A stretch of DNA of 64,000 bases, taken from Bradyrhizobium sp. CCBAU 53338 (lineage in GTDB: Bacteria > Pseudomonadota > Alphaproteobacteria > Rhizobiales > Xanthobacteraceae). The stretch spans positions 1-64,000 of the forward strand of contig NZ_CP030048.1 in NCBI RefSeq assembly GCF_015291665.1. The letters are read 5' to 3'. Under the pieces are notes generated by a model, which made no database searches, was not told the DNA's origin, and saw only the letters and a list, made by a program, of their open reading frames with translations. Positions within the stretch are counted from its first letter, which is position 1. The number at the start of each line of letters is the position of its first letter. The translations under genes and the position numbers were made by a program. Below, one piece after another: positions 7,961-17,466 of this stretch.

Positions 7961-8647
7961 ATGGCAACGGCAGGGCGCGGGACGAAGCTCCCGGCACGGT
8001 GGCGGCTGTTGGTTTGCGGCCTCATGCTTCTCTCGGGCTGTTCGCAAGAACCGCTGACCGCAGCAGACCCCCACGCCGACCTGCCCGTGCCGACGCGAGC
8101 CAGTCACTCGAGTTTTAGCACCTCCCACGCGTCCGGCATCGAAGTCCCGCTTCGGATCGAGCTCAAAGCCCAGGTGCCCGCGGAGCTCAGCGACGTGCTC
8201 GCCTTCTACCGCGCAGAGCTCGCAAAGCGCGGCTGGCGGGAAAAGCCTGATGGCGCGATGGTCGCCGCCGATCGGGCGTTGCTCGTCTTCGCCTCCCCGA
8301 AGGGGCCGGGCATGATGACGCTCGACCGCGCCAAGGGCGAAACCACGATCGACCTGGTGCAGCGGAATACAGAGACCGCGGCCAAGGCCAACTTCCTGCC
8401 GACACCAGGACAAGCTCGGCTTATATTCGGCTATCTCAGGCCGAACGCGGCTTCGCTTGTCATCAACGATCAAACCATCGAGATCGCTGGTGGCGAAAAT
8501 CATCCACAAGTGCTGGATCTGCCGCCGGGCACATATCCCTACGAGCTGCGCGCGTGGGGCCTTCTGCTGCGCGCCGATACCGTCACCCTGGCGGCAGGCG
8601 AGGCCTGGGGCCTCAGCGACGACAAGAAGCCGTCCCAGATCTACTGA
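7961..8647 (+). CDS. Predicted lipoprotein of a three-member paralogous family, member 3
   Basis: Function unknown. The 228-aa product starts MATAGRGTKLPARWRLLVCG and has a lipobox, LMLLSGC, placing the lipidated Cys at residue 27. The mature part is one copy of the shared domain: LPVPTR, FYRAELAKRGWREK, LVQRNTETAAKANFLPTPG, PPGTYPYELRAWG and AGEAWGLSDD, ending SQIY. Compared with the other two, the end of the domain is shorter. ATG 7961 has AGGAG seven bases upstream, as in its paralogues. It is followed by gyrB on the same strand after 282 bases. Confidence 0.8.
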   Translation: MATAGRGTKLPARWRLLVCGLMLLSGCSQEPLTAADPHADLPVPTRASHSSFSTSHASGIEVPLRIELKAQVPAELSDVLAFYRAELAKRGWREKPDGAMVAADRALLVFASPKGPGMMTLDRAKGETTIDLVQRNTETAAKANFLPTPGQARLIFGYLRPNAASLVINDQTIEIAGGENHPQVLDLPPGTYPYELRAWGLLLRADTVTLAAGEAWGLSDDKKPSQIY

Positions 8648-8740
8648 ACCCCTTGGCCTGTTCCGGGGCACCACAGCGCCCCGGACGAGCGTCTGCACCC
8701 CCGCAAAATCCACGTCTTCGAGGGCCAAAAACGAGCTCTC

Positions 8741-8800
8741 GAATCGGGCTTTGGACGAGCCCCGGAATCGGCCTTCGGACGCCTTGAAATCGGGCTCAAA
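8741..8800. repeat. Short imperfect tandem repeat upstream of gyrB
   Basis: Three copies of a GAATCGGGCTTTGGACG-like unit start near 8741, 8765 and 8787, spaced 24 and 22 bases apart. The third is truncated into CAAAAACCCC. They lie between the third paralogue and gyrB in otherwise non-coding sequence. A regulatory role cannot be judged from one example. Confidence 0.5.
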
Positions 8801-8851
8801 AACCCCATTTCCTCAAAGGGTTGCCGGAAGATAGTTTGCGCTAGGCGCTAG

Positions 8852-11365
<2,514 letters not shown>

Positions 11366-11535
11366 GGCTTGCTTCGCCTCTTCCGCTTGCGGGAGAGGCC
11401 GATGGGCCCCGGGCGATGCGAAGCATCGTCCCGCGCGCGGCGGGTGAGGGCTTTCTCCTCGCGGGGATGTTTTCTCTAAATCTCGGCAATCCCGCCGCGG
11501 AAGCGCCCCCTCCCCCGCAAGCGAGAGATGGAGCG
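11366..11535. repeat. Degenerate palindromic repeat region between gyrB and murA
   Basis: This stretch has the vocabulary of family A repeats in altered form: TTCCGCTTGCGGGAGAGG, a GGGCGATGC-gaa-GCATCGTCCC hairpin near 11411-11432, GGCGGGTGAGGG, and CCCCCTCCCCCGCAAGCGAGAG near 11510-11530. It appears to be a diverged inverted pair. The rest of the 278-base gap up to murA has no other clear feature. Confidence 0.5.
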
Positions 11536-11643
11536 CACCTTCTTCGTGGTGACCATCAAGCCTGAATTGCTACCGCCCACAATTCTCGGTAGTTTCCGCC
11601 TCCAAAGCAGCCCGCCCCAACCCTACAGGACGGAGAGATCCAA

Positions 11644-12939
11644 GTGGCGCCCATCCAATACATCGTCGAGGGCGGTCACCGGCTCTCGGGCTCGATCGAG
11701 CCGGCCGGCAACAAGAATTCTGCGCTTCCGATCATTGCAGCCGCACTCCTCACCGAACATCCGGTGACGCTGGAGAACGTGCCGCGGATCCGCGACACCG
11801 AGACGCTGGTCGAGCTGATCCGCTCGGTCGGTGCATCTGCGGAATGGACCGCCCGCAACACGCTTCACATCCACGCCAAGAGCATCCGCGCCGCCGATCT
11901 CGATCCCGAGCTCTGCGTCCGCATCCGCGCTTCCATCCTGCTGGCAGGTCCCCTGCTCGCCCGCTGCGGCGAGGTGATGCTGCCGCCGCCGGGCGGCGAC
12001 GTGATCGGCCGGCGCCGGCTCGACACCCACGTGCTGGCGCTGGAGCAGCTCGGTGCCAAGGTCACCGCGACCGACCGGCTCGAATTCCGCTGCCCCAAGC
12101 TCACCGGCGCCGACGTGTTCCTGGACGAGCCGAGCGTCACGGCGACCGAGAACGCGCTGGTCGCCGCCGTCGCCGCCGACGGCGTCACTTATCTGCGCAA
12201 CGCGGCGTCCGAGCCGCATGTGCAGGACCTCGCCAATTTCCTGGCCGCGCTCGGCGCGAGGATCGAGGGCATCGGCACCAACACCATGGTCATCCATGGC
12301 CCGGCGACGCTCGGTGCTGCGACCTACCGGATCCAGCCCGACCATATCGAGGTCGGCTCGCTGATCGGCCTCGCCGCCGTGACGCGCTCGCCGCTTCGTA
12401 TTGTTCGTGCCGGCGTCGAGCATTTGCGCTCGATCCGCATGGGTTTCGAGCGGCTCGGCATCGTCTGCCGCGTCGAGGGCGACGATCTCATCGTGCCGTC
12501 GAACCAGACGCTGAAGATCCAGGACGATTTCGGCGGCCACGTGCCGAAGCTGGAAGACCAGCCCTGGCCGGCCTTCCCGGCCGATCTGATGTCGATCGCG
12601 ATCGTCACCGCGACGCAATGCGAAGGCGTGATCCTGATGTTCGAGAAGATGTTCGAGTCCAGGATGTTCTTCGTCGACAAGCTGATCGGGATGGGCGCGC
12701 GCATCGTGCTCTGCGATCCGCATCGCGCGATCATCGCGGGCCCCAGCCGGCTGCACGGCGCGACGCTGAGTTCGCCGGACATCCGCGCCGGCATGGCGAT
12801 GCTGCTCGCCGCCGTGTGCGCCGAGGGTACCTCCACCATCAACAACGCCGACCAGATCGAGCGCGGCTATGAGCGCATCGACGAACGCCTGAACGCGCTG
12901 GGCGCGAAGATCCGCCGCGTGCCGGAGCGGAAGGGGTGA
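11644..12939 (+). CDS. murA: UDP-N-acetylglucosamine 1-carboxyvinyltransferase, Asp-type active site
   Basis: MurA transfers enolpyruvate from PEP to UDP-GlcNAc, the first committed step of peptidoglycan synthesis in the cytoplasm. The 431-aa protein starts at GTG with PIQYIVEGGHRLSGSI. It carries the catalytic Lys-Asn pair in AGNKNSALP (K24, N25), the FPADLMS segment with the conserved Asp, and NADQIERGYERIDERL near the C-terminus. In the mobile loop, GPLLARCGEVMLPPPGGDVIG aligns with the family loop, but Asp119 replaces the usual Cys115. Natural Cys-to-Asp MurAs (Mycobacterium tuberculosis, Chlamydia) are fosfomycin-insensitive. It could instead be a MurA-like paralogue, with a second copy elsewhere in the genome. 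Confidence 0.9.
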   Translation: MAPIQYIVEGGHRLSGSIEPAGNKNSALPIIAAALLTEHPVTLENVPRIRDTETLVELIRSVGASAEWTARNTLHIHAKSIRAADLDPELCVRIRASILLAGPLLARCGEVMLPPPGGDVIGRRRLDTHVLALEQLGAKVTATDRLEFRCPKLTGADVFLDEPSVTATENALVAAVAADGVTYLRNAASEPHVQDLANFLAALGARIEGIGTNTMVIHGPATLGAATYRIQPDHIEVGSLIGLAAVTRSPLRIVRAGVEHLRSIRMGFERLGIVCRVEGDDLIVPSNQTLKIQDDFGGHVPKLEDQPWPAFPADLMSIAIVTATQCEGVILMFEKMFESRMFFVDKLIGMGARIVLCDPHRAIIAGPSRLHGATLSSPDIRAGMAMLLAAVCAEGTSTINNADQIERGYERIDERLNALGAKIRRVPERKG

Positions 12940-12952
12940 AGGGGTCTTGAGC

Positions 12953-12997
12953 AACCGGCGACATAGGTAACAGATCAAACCGACGACATGGGTAACA
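12953..12997. repeat. Left terminal inverted repeat of the IS (double unit)
   Basis: Two direct copies of ACCG(G/A)CGACAT(A/G)GGTAACA begin at 12954 and 12979. The outer copy is the terminal repeat and the inner copy is a probable second transposase-binding site. Confidence 0.8.
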
Positions 12998-13012
12998 CAA
13001 TTCTCGTTTCGT

Positions 13013-14233
13013 TCAGGTCTGTTGTTGTTGGGGCTGTGGACCCTGGGGGCAACGCGCAGCGTTGTCCCCAAGTCCACGGCCTTTGCGTTTAGGGCGTCGC
13101 AGTTCGTCTGCATGGTGAGCGATGGTGCCGAGCGTGATCGGGCCGTAGCTGACTATCCAGCCATCTTCAGCTTCAGCCAGGCCGACCGGCTCACCCGCCA
13201 GAGCTGCGGTGATGTAGATGAACTTGCCGTCGAGTTTGATCTCTCCGTTGTGCCGAACCCGGCGCACCTCCCGATCTCCATACTCCGGCGAGCGCAGGAT
13301 GCCGTCGAAGCGTCGCGGTGAAGCTCGATAGCGCTCGGCCGGCGTCGCATCGTCGAGTGACTGGTGCGGACGTTCTTCGTTGTAGAGCCGCTGGAAGCTG
13401 CGTAGTCGCTTCAGTTGTTCGCGCATGCTGTGCGCCGGCGGATTGGCCACATCCTGCAACAGAGTGAGATGCATGCGCTCGTGACGGCCGTTCTGCTGCG
13501 GCTTGCCCGGGGCAATGCGTTCCGGCGTCACGCCGGCCTTGATCAGTTTCACCGACAGTTGCGACAGCCCGCCCGCGCCGGTCGACGCAAAGGGAGAGCC
13601 GTTGTCCGACCGCAGGTAACGGGGCAGCCCGAACTCGCGGAAGGCCGCATCCAGCACCGGCCAGACATGGTCGGTATCCGTCCGGGAGAGGGCCTGGCAG
13701 CGCAACAGGTAGCGGCTATGAGCGTCGGTCAACGTCAGCGGTTCACACCGCTTGCCGTCGCCGGTCAGGAACCAACCCTTGAAGTCGATGCACCAGACGT
13801 CGTTGGCGGCCTCGCAACCGGCAAACGGCGCACTCGATGGCGGGCTACGCCGGCGCAGCTTGCGCTTCACCGTCAACCCCTCGCGGTCGAACAGCTCCCC
13901 GATCGTGCTCGTCGCCGGCCAAGCCGTTTTGGGCGCGGCGCGCTTCAAATAGGCCCGAACCTTCCTCGGCCCCCAGGTCGGATGTGCCCGACGCACCTCG
14001 AGGCAGCGCTCCGCGACCTTCGGGACAATTGCTTGCGGATGATGCGCCGGCGCTCGCGAACGGTCGAGCAGACCGGCAACCCCTTCCTCTTCGAAGCGCG
14101 CCAGCCACTTGTATCCAATCCGGCGGCTTACATCGAACCGCCGGCAGATCGCGGCAAACGACTCCTCGCCCTTCTCAACCGCCACCATAAAGCGCATCCG
14201 CTCTTCCACGGCACAGGTCTCCTTCCAACCCAT
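13013..14233 (-). CDS. IS481-family transposase (DDE integrase core)
   Basis: The 406-aa transposase has an N-terminal helix-turn-helix (about 10-60, AAICRRFDVSRRIGYKWLARF) and a second helical DNA-binding stretch to about 125. An rve-type DDE core follows: D150 in WCIDFKG, D210 in RSDNGSPF and E252 in QQNGRHERMH. A C-terminal integrase segment includes RPHQSLDDATPAERY, the usual ending of this family. The C-terminus ends in an unusual Pro-Gln run (PQGPQPQQQQT). The start at 14233 has GGGAGGA upstream, but this lies in a hairpin. The frame is uninterrupted. Confidence 0.93.
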   Translation of the reverse strand: MGWKETCAVEERMRFMVAVEKGEESFAAICRRFDVSRRIGYKWLARFEEEGVAGLLDRSRAPAHHPQAIVPKVAERCLEVRRAHPTWGPRKVRAYLKRAAPKTAWPATSTIGELFDREGLTVKRKLRRRSPPSSAPFAGCEAANDVWCIDFKGWFLTGDGKRCEPLTLTDAHSRYLLRCQALSRTDTDHVWPVLDAAFREFGLPRYLRSDNGSPFASTGAGGLSQLSVKLIKAGVTPERIAPGKPQQNGRHERMHLTLLQDVANPPAHSMREQLKRLRSFQRLYNEERPHQSLDDATPAERYRASPRRFDGILRSPEYGDREVRRVRHNGEIKLDGKFIYITAALAGEPVGLAEAEDGWIVSYGPITLGTIAHHADELRRPKRKGRGLGDNAARCPQGPQPQQQQT

Positions 14234-14252
14234 CGGCAGGGTCCTCCCTGCC
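14234..14252 (-). promoter_or_regulatory. Hairpin sequestering the transposase ribosome binding site
   Basis: On the minus strand, GGCAGGG-AGGA-CCCTGCC (14252 to 14235) forms a 7-bp stem with AGGA in the loop. It ends one base before the transposase ATG. The Shine-Dalgarno is therefore inside the hairpin, which would be expected to limit translation. Confidence 0.6.
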
Positions 14253-14263
14253 GACAGTTGACC

Positions 14264-14308
14264 TGTTACCCATGTCGCCGGTCTATTCTGTTACCCATGT
14301 AGCCGGTT
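14264..14308. repeat. Right terminal inverted repeat of the IS (double unit)
   Basis: Two direct copies of TGTTACCCATGT(C/A)GCCGGT occur at 14264-14282 and 14289-14307. They are the inverse complement of the left-end units with the same 25-base period. Confidence 0.8.
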
Positions 14309-14323
14309 AGGACCGTCTTTTTT

Positions 14324-14372
14324 CCTTCTCCCCTTGTGGGAGAAGGTGGCGCGAAGCGCCGGATGAGGGGTT
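14324..14372. repeat. Interspersed palindromic repeat, family A, copy 4 (reversed)
   Basis: CCTTCTCCCCTTGTGGGAG palindrome, a GGCGC-gaa-GCGCC hairpin, then GGATGAGGGGTT. It faces copy 5 across 28 bases, the same outward arrangement as copies 2 and 3 around the DUF559 gene. Confidence 0.8.
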
Positions 14373-14400
14373 CTCTCCTAGATCGTATCTGTTGAGACAT

Positions 14401-14459
14401 ACCCCTCACCCGTCTCGCCGCTACGCGGCGAGCCACGCTCTCCCACAAGGGGAGAGGGT
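14401..14459. repeat. Interspersed palindromic repeat, family A, copy 5 (forward)
   Basis: ACCCCTCACCCGTC, then a CTCGCCGC-tac-GCGGCGAG hairpin, then CTCTCCCACAAGGGGAGAGG. It ends 15 bases before the MATE gene start, so it lies in that gene's leader. Confidence 0.8.
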
Positions 14460-14474
14460 AAGAAACCGAGGGCC

Positions 14475-15902
14475 ATGTTTTCGTCGCCCTGCTGTGCTAT
14501 TGCAGCCAACATGCTCGACACGGTCCAACCACAACAGCCGGGGCAAGCCGGCGTACAAGGCCATCTCGCGCAGGAATTCGTCGAGACGTTGCGGCTGGCC
14601 GTGCCGATGATGCTGACGCAGCTCGGACAGATCGCGATGGTCACGAGCGATCTCGCGCTGATCGGGCGCCTCGGCGAGGATTCGGTCGCCGCTGCGGCAC
14701 TTGCGCACACCGTCTATTTCGTCAGCTTCACCTTCGGGCTCGGCCTGATGGCTGCGGTGTCGCCGCTGGCAGCCCAGGCGTTCGGCGCCGGCGACATCAG
14801 GCGCATTCGCCGCTCCCTGCGCGTCGGCCTGTGGGTCGCGTTCCTCATTTCACTGCCGATGATGGCCTCGCCGCTGTATGGCGAGCACATCCTGACGGCA
14901 CTCGGACAGGCGCCGCATTCGGCCGCGCTGGCGCAGCGCTATCTGAATGGCCTCGCCTGGGGCATCGCGCCGGCGCTCGGCTTCATCGCGCTGCGCAGCA
15001 TGATGAGCGCGGTGAACCGGCCACAGGCGCCGCTGTGGATCACGCTGGCGGCGATCCCCGCGAATTTCGCGCTGGTCTATTGCCTGATCCATGGCCTGTT
15101 CGGCCTGCCGGAGCTCGGCCTGTTCGGCGCGGGGCTTGGGACCACGCTGGTCAATCTCGGCACCTTCATCGCCGCACTCGCCATTGCGGCGTGGCGCAAG
15201 CCGTTCGCCGACTACCGTCCGCTCGCCCACCTCTGGCGGATCGACTGGCCCTTGATGCGTCAGCTGATCGCCATCGGCGCGCCGATCTCGTTTTCGCTGC
15301 TGCTGGAATACGGCCTGTTCTCCTCGGCCGCGCTGCTGATGGGGCTGATCTCGACCACAGCGTTGGCCGCGCATCAGATCGCGCTCCAGGTCACGGCCGT
15401 GCTGTTCATGATCCCGCTCGGCATCGGCATGGCCGCGACGGTGCGTGTCGGCCATGCTTTCGGCCGCGAGGATCCTGCCGGCGTCCGGCGTGCGGGCCTC
15501 GTCGCGGCAGTGCTCGGGATCGCGTTCGTATCGGCGCTGACCATTGCCATCATCCTCGGCCGATATGAGCTCGGGCGGCTGTTCTTCGGCAGCAGCGCGG
15601 CCAGCGTGCCGACGGTCGAGCTGACGGCGACGCTTCTCCTTGTCGGTGCGACCTTCTTCATCGCCGATGCGCTGCAGACCATCATGGGCGGCGCACTGCG
15701 CGGCATCAATGACACAAGGATGACATTGGTGTTCGCAGCAACAGGCTATTGGTGCGTCGGCTTCCCCATCGCCTGGGTACTGGCCTTCCATGCCGGCCTC
15801 GGCGCGGTCGGCGTCTGGATCGGGCTGTCGATCGGATCGTTCGTCTATGCCGGCCTGTTGATCTTGCGCTTTGGCATGCTGACGCGCAAAATCGCGGGAT
15901 GA
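14475..15902 (+). CDS. MATE family multidrug efflux transporter
   Basis: A NorM-like MATE exporter of the inner membrane that expels cationic drugs or metabolites using an ion gradient. The 475-aa product has the family length and about twelve hydrophobic segments in two halves. The first opens LRLAVPMMLTQLGQIAMVTSDLALIGRLG and the second begins near RQLIAIGAPISFSLLLEYGLF. ATG 14475 has GAGG a few bases upstream; ATG 14511 (MLDTVQ) is an alternative. Its stop overlaps the next start in ATGA, so it heads a three-gene unit. Family A repeats occupy the leader and probably separate it from the IS. Confidence 0.9.
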   Translation: MFSSPCCAIAANMLDTVQPQQPGQAGVQGHLAQEFVETLRLAVPMMLTQLGQIAMVTSDLALIGRLGEDSVAAAALAHTVYFVSFTFGLGLMAAVSPLAAQAFGAGDIRRIRRSLRVGLWVAFLISLPMMASPLYGEHILTALGQAPHSAALAQRYLNGLAWGIAPALGFIALRSMMSAVNRPQAPLWITLAAIPANFALVYCLIHGLFGLPELGLFGAGLGTTLVNLGTFIAALAIAAWRKPFADYRPLAHLWRIDWPLMRQLIAIGAPISFSLLLEYGLFSSAALLMGLISTTALAAHQIALQVTAVLFMIPLGIGMAATVRVGHAFGREDPAGVRRAGLVAAVLGIAFVSALTIAIILGRYELGRLFFGSSAASVPTVELTATLLLVGATFFIADALQTIMGGALRGINDTRMTLVFAATGYWCVGFPIAWVLAFHAGLGAVGVWIGLSIGSFVYAGLLILRFGMLTRKIAG

Positions 15903-16387
15903 CAGGATCCGTTCGCGAAATCACGCCCGATGTCGATGCCGGCGCTGTGCTGGCAGGGGCGCAGTTTATCGATGCGTTTCGTGCAGAGGTCGGCGCCAGG
16001 CAATTGAGCGCCCGCGAGGCCTGCACCCGAATGGTGCTGCACGGGCCGCGCTGGATCGACGGGTTGACCCGCTTGCGCAACATTCTGGTGACACCCTTCG
16101 GCTTGAAAACATCGGGTGAAGCCGCCCATGCGCCCGGCGGCCTGATCGGCTTGTTTCCGGTGGTGAGCGAGACGCCTGAGCGGCTGGTCGCCGGCTTCGA
16201 CGACTATCATCTCGATTTCCGTATCGTGGTCGATGTCGCCGGCGAAGCGCCGCTCCGCCACGTCACCGTGACCACTCTGGTGAAGACCAACAATCTCCTC
16301 GGACGGACTTACCTCACGCTCATCACGCCGTTCCACAAGCTGGTGGCCCGCAGCATGATGGGATGCATCCTGGAGCCGGCGCGATGA
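15899..16387 (+). CDS. DUF2867 family protein
   Basis: The 162-aa protein matches DUF2867. Visible family features are FDDYHLDFRIVVDV, VTVTTLVKTNNLLGRTYLTL and the closing ITPFHKLVARSMM. Other DUF2867 proteins are described as having a StAR/SRPBCC-like lipid-binding-type fold, but no activity is known to me. No signal peptide or membrane segment is present. ATG 15899 overlaps the MATE stop by four bases, and its own stop overlaps the next start in the same way, so the three genes are very likely cotranscribed and translationally coupled. Confidence 0.8.
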   Translation: MTGSVREITPDVDAGAVLAGAQFIDAFRAEVGARQLSAREACTRMVLHGPRWIDGLTRLRNILVTPFGLKTSGEAAHAPGGLIGLFPVVSETPERLVAGFDDYHLDFRIVVDVAGEAPLRHVTVTTLVKTNNLLGRTYLTLITPFHKLVARSMMGCILEPAR

Positions 16388-17034
16388 CGCTGTCCGTCGA
16401 CCTCTTCTTCTCCTTTCGCAGCCCGTACAGCTATCTGGCGCTGCCGAGGACGCTGAAGCTGGTCGAGGAATATGATCTCGCGATCAACCTGCGGCCGGTC
16501 TATCCGATCGCGGTTCGCGTGCCCGGTTTCTTCAAGAAGGCCAGTCCGCAGTTTGCACGCTACATCGTGCTGGACTCCCGCCGTGTCGCCGCGCACGCCG
16601 GCATTCCGTTCCGCTTTCCACGGCCCGACCCGATCGTGCAGGACATGACGACGCTCGATGTCGCGGCAGAGCAGCCCTATATCCATCGCCTGACGCGCCT
16701 GGGAGCGATGGCGCAGCTCGACGGCCGCTCGCTCGCGTTCACATCAGCGATCGCGCCGGTGCTCTGGGATGGTTCGGTTGCCGGCTGGAACGAAGGCGAT
16801 CACCTCGCGCGGGCAGCCGACAAGGCCGGGTTCGATCTCGCCACGATGGATGCGGCGATCAGCGCCGACCTGGATCGCTATGAGCAGGTGATCACCGAGA
16901 ACGAAAAGGACCACGCGGCGTCAGGCCATTGGGGCGTGCCGACCTTCGTGTTCGAGAACGAGCCGTTCTTCGGCCAGGACCGCATCGATCTGTTGCTCTG
17001 GCGCTTGCAAAGCAAGGGTCTCGCGAAGCGTTAG
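16384..17034 (+). CDS. 2-hydroxychromene-2-carboxylate isomerase-like (DsbA/kappa-GST fold)
   Basis: The 216-aa product belongs to the thioredoxin-fold group that includes HCCA isomerase and kappa-class glutathione transferases. The N-terminus VDLFFSFRSPYSYLALPRTL has the Ser-Pro-Tyr motif that replaces the Cys pair of DsbA. The C-terminus has GHWGVPTFVFENEPFFGQDRIDLL, the cis-Pro-containing (GVPTF) element that contacts glutathione. The family isomerises aromatic catabolites in naphthalene-type degradation, but no such pathway is nearby and the real substrate is unknown. Its start overlaps the DUF2867 stop in ATGA. Confidence 0.85.
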   Translation: MTLSVDLFFSFRSPYSYLALPRTLKLVEEYDLAINLRPVYPIAVRVPGFFKKASPQFARYIVLDSRRVAAHAGIPFRFPRPDPIVQDMTTLDVAAEQPYIHRLTRLGAMAQLDGRSLAFTSAIAPVLWDGSVAGWNEGDHLARAADKAGFDLATMDAAISADLDRYEQVITENEKDHAASGHWGVPTFVFENEPFFGQDRIDLLLWRLQSKGLAKR

Positions 17035-17049
17035 CACCTTGATCGACGC

Positions 17050-17442
17050 TTACTCGGTGCCCGCGACAAAATGGTCCATGTAGTCAAGCAACTCTCTGAC
17101 GTCTTGCGCGCGCACGGCGTCGGATAAAACCCTGTCTATTGCGGTTGCCCGTCCCGCATATGCCAAAGCCCAGCGCCCATACCTGCGGTGCTTGATGCTG
17201 GGAGTCGTCAGAGTTCGGACGTCCGCGTGCCTGCGATCCCTGCAAATCGAGAGCTTCATCGTAGCAAGTTTCTCGTCGGGGCCTTCGAGAAACTGGGCAA
17301 AGTGGCGACCGGAAAATATCAGCACGCCCGTGAGGCCAAGCTCTGCGTTTCTCGTTTCCGCCGTGCTTCTGATGCTGGCGATCTCGCCATCAGCGTTGTC
17401 GCCGAGCAGACTGGTGCTGACATAGACCCAGGTCGAAAACAT
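17050..17442 (-). CDS. BLUF-domain blue-light sensor, stand-alone
   Basis: The 130-aa protein is a single BLUF domain that would bind FAD and sense blue light. Key flavin-pocket residues are present: Tyr7 (TWVYVS), Asn32 (RNAELGLTGVL) and Gln50 (FAQFLEGP). The semi-conserved Trp is present at 91 (RWALAY), but the Met two residues later is Leu93. No output domain is fused, as in short BLUF proteins that act through a partner. It starts 24 bases after the stop of the upstream FUSC gene on the same strand, with GAGGGCG as a plausible ribosome binding site, so the two genes look like an operon. Confidence 0.9.
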   Translation of the reverse strand: MFSTWVYVSTSLLGDNADGEIASIRSTAETRNAELGLTGVLIFSGRHFAQFLEGPDEKLATMKLSICRDRRHADVRTLTTPSIKHRRYGRWALAYAGRATAIDRVLSDAVRAQDVRELLDYMDHFVAGTE

Positions 17443-17466
17443 GGCTTCGCCCTCAATCCGAATACG

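Larger units (their letters stand above)
12953..14308. mobile_element. IS481-like insertion sequence
   Basis: A 1.36-kb element starts 13 bases after the murA stop. It contains one transposase gene on the minus strand. Its ends are inverted copies of AACCGGCGACATAGGTAACA-like sequence. Each end has two tandem copies of a 19-base unit 25 bases apart (12954-12972 and 12979-12997 on the left; 14264-14282 and 14289-14307 on the right). No convincing target-site duplication is visible in the flanks, so the exact ends could be off by a few bases. The transposase frame is intact, so the element may be active. Confidence 0.85.
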
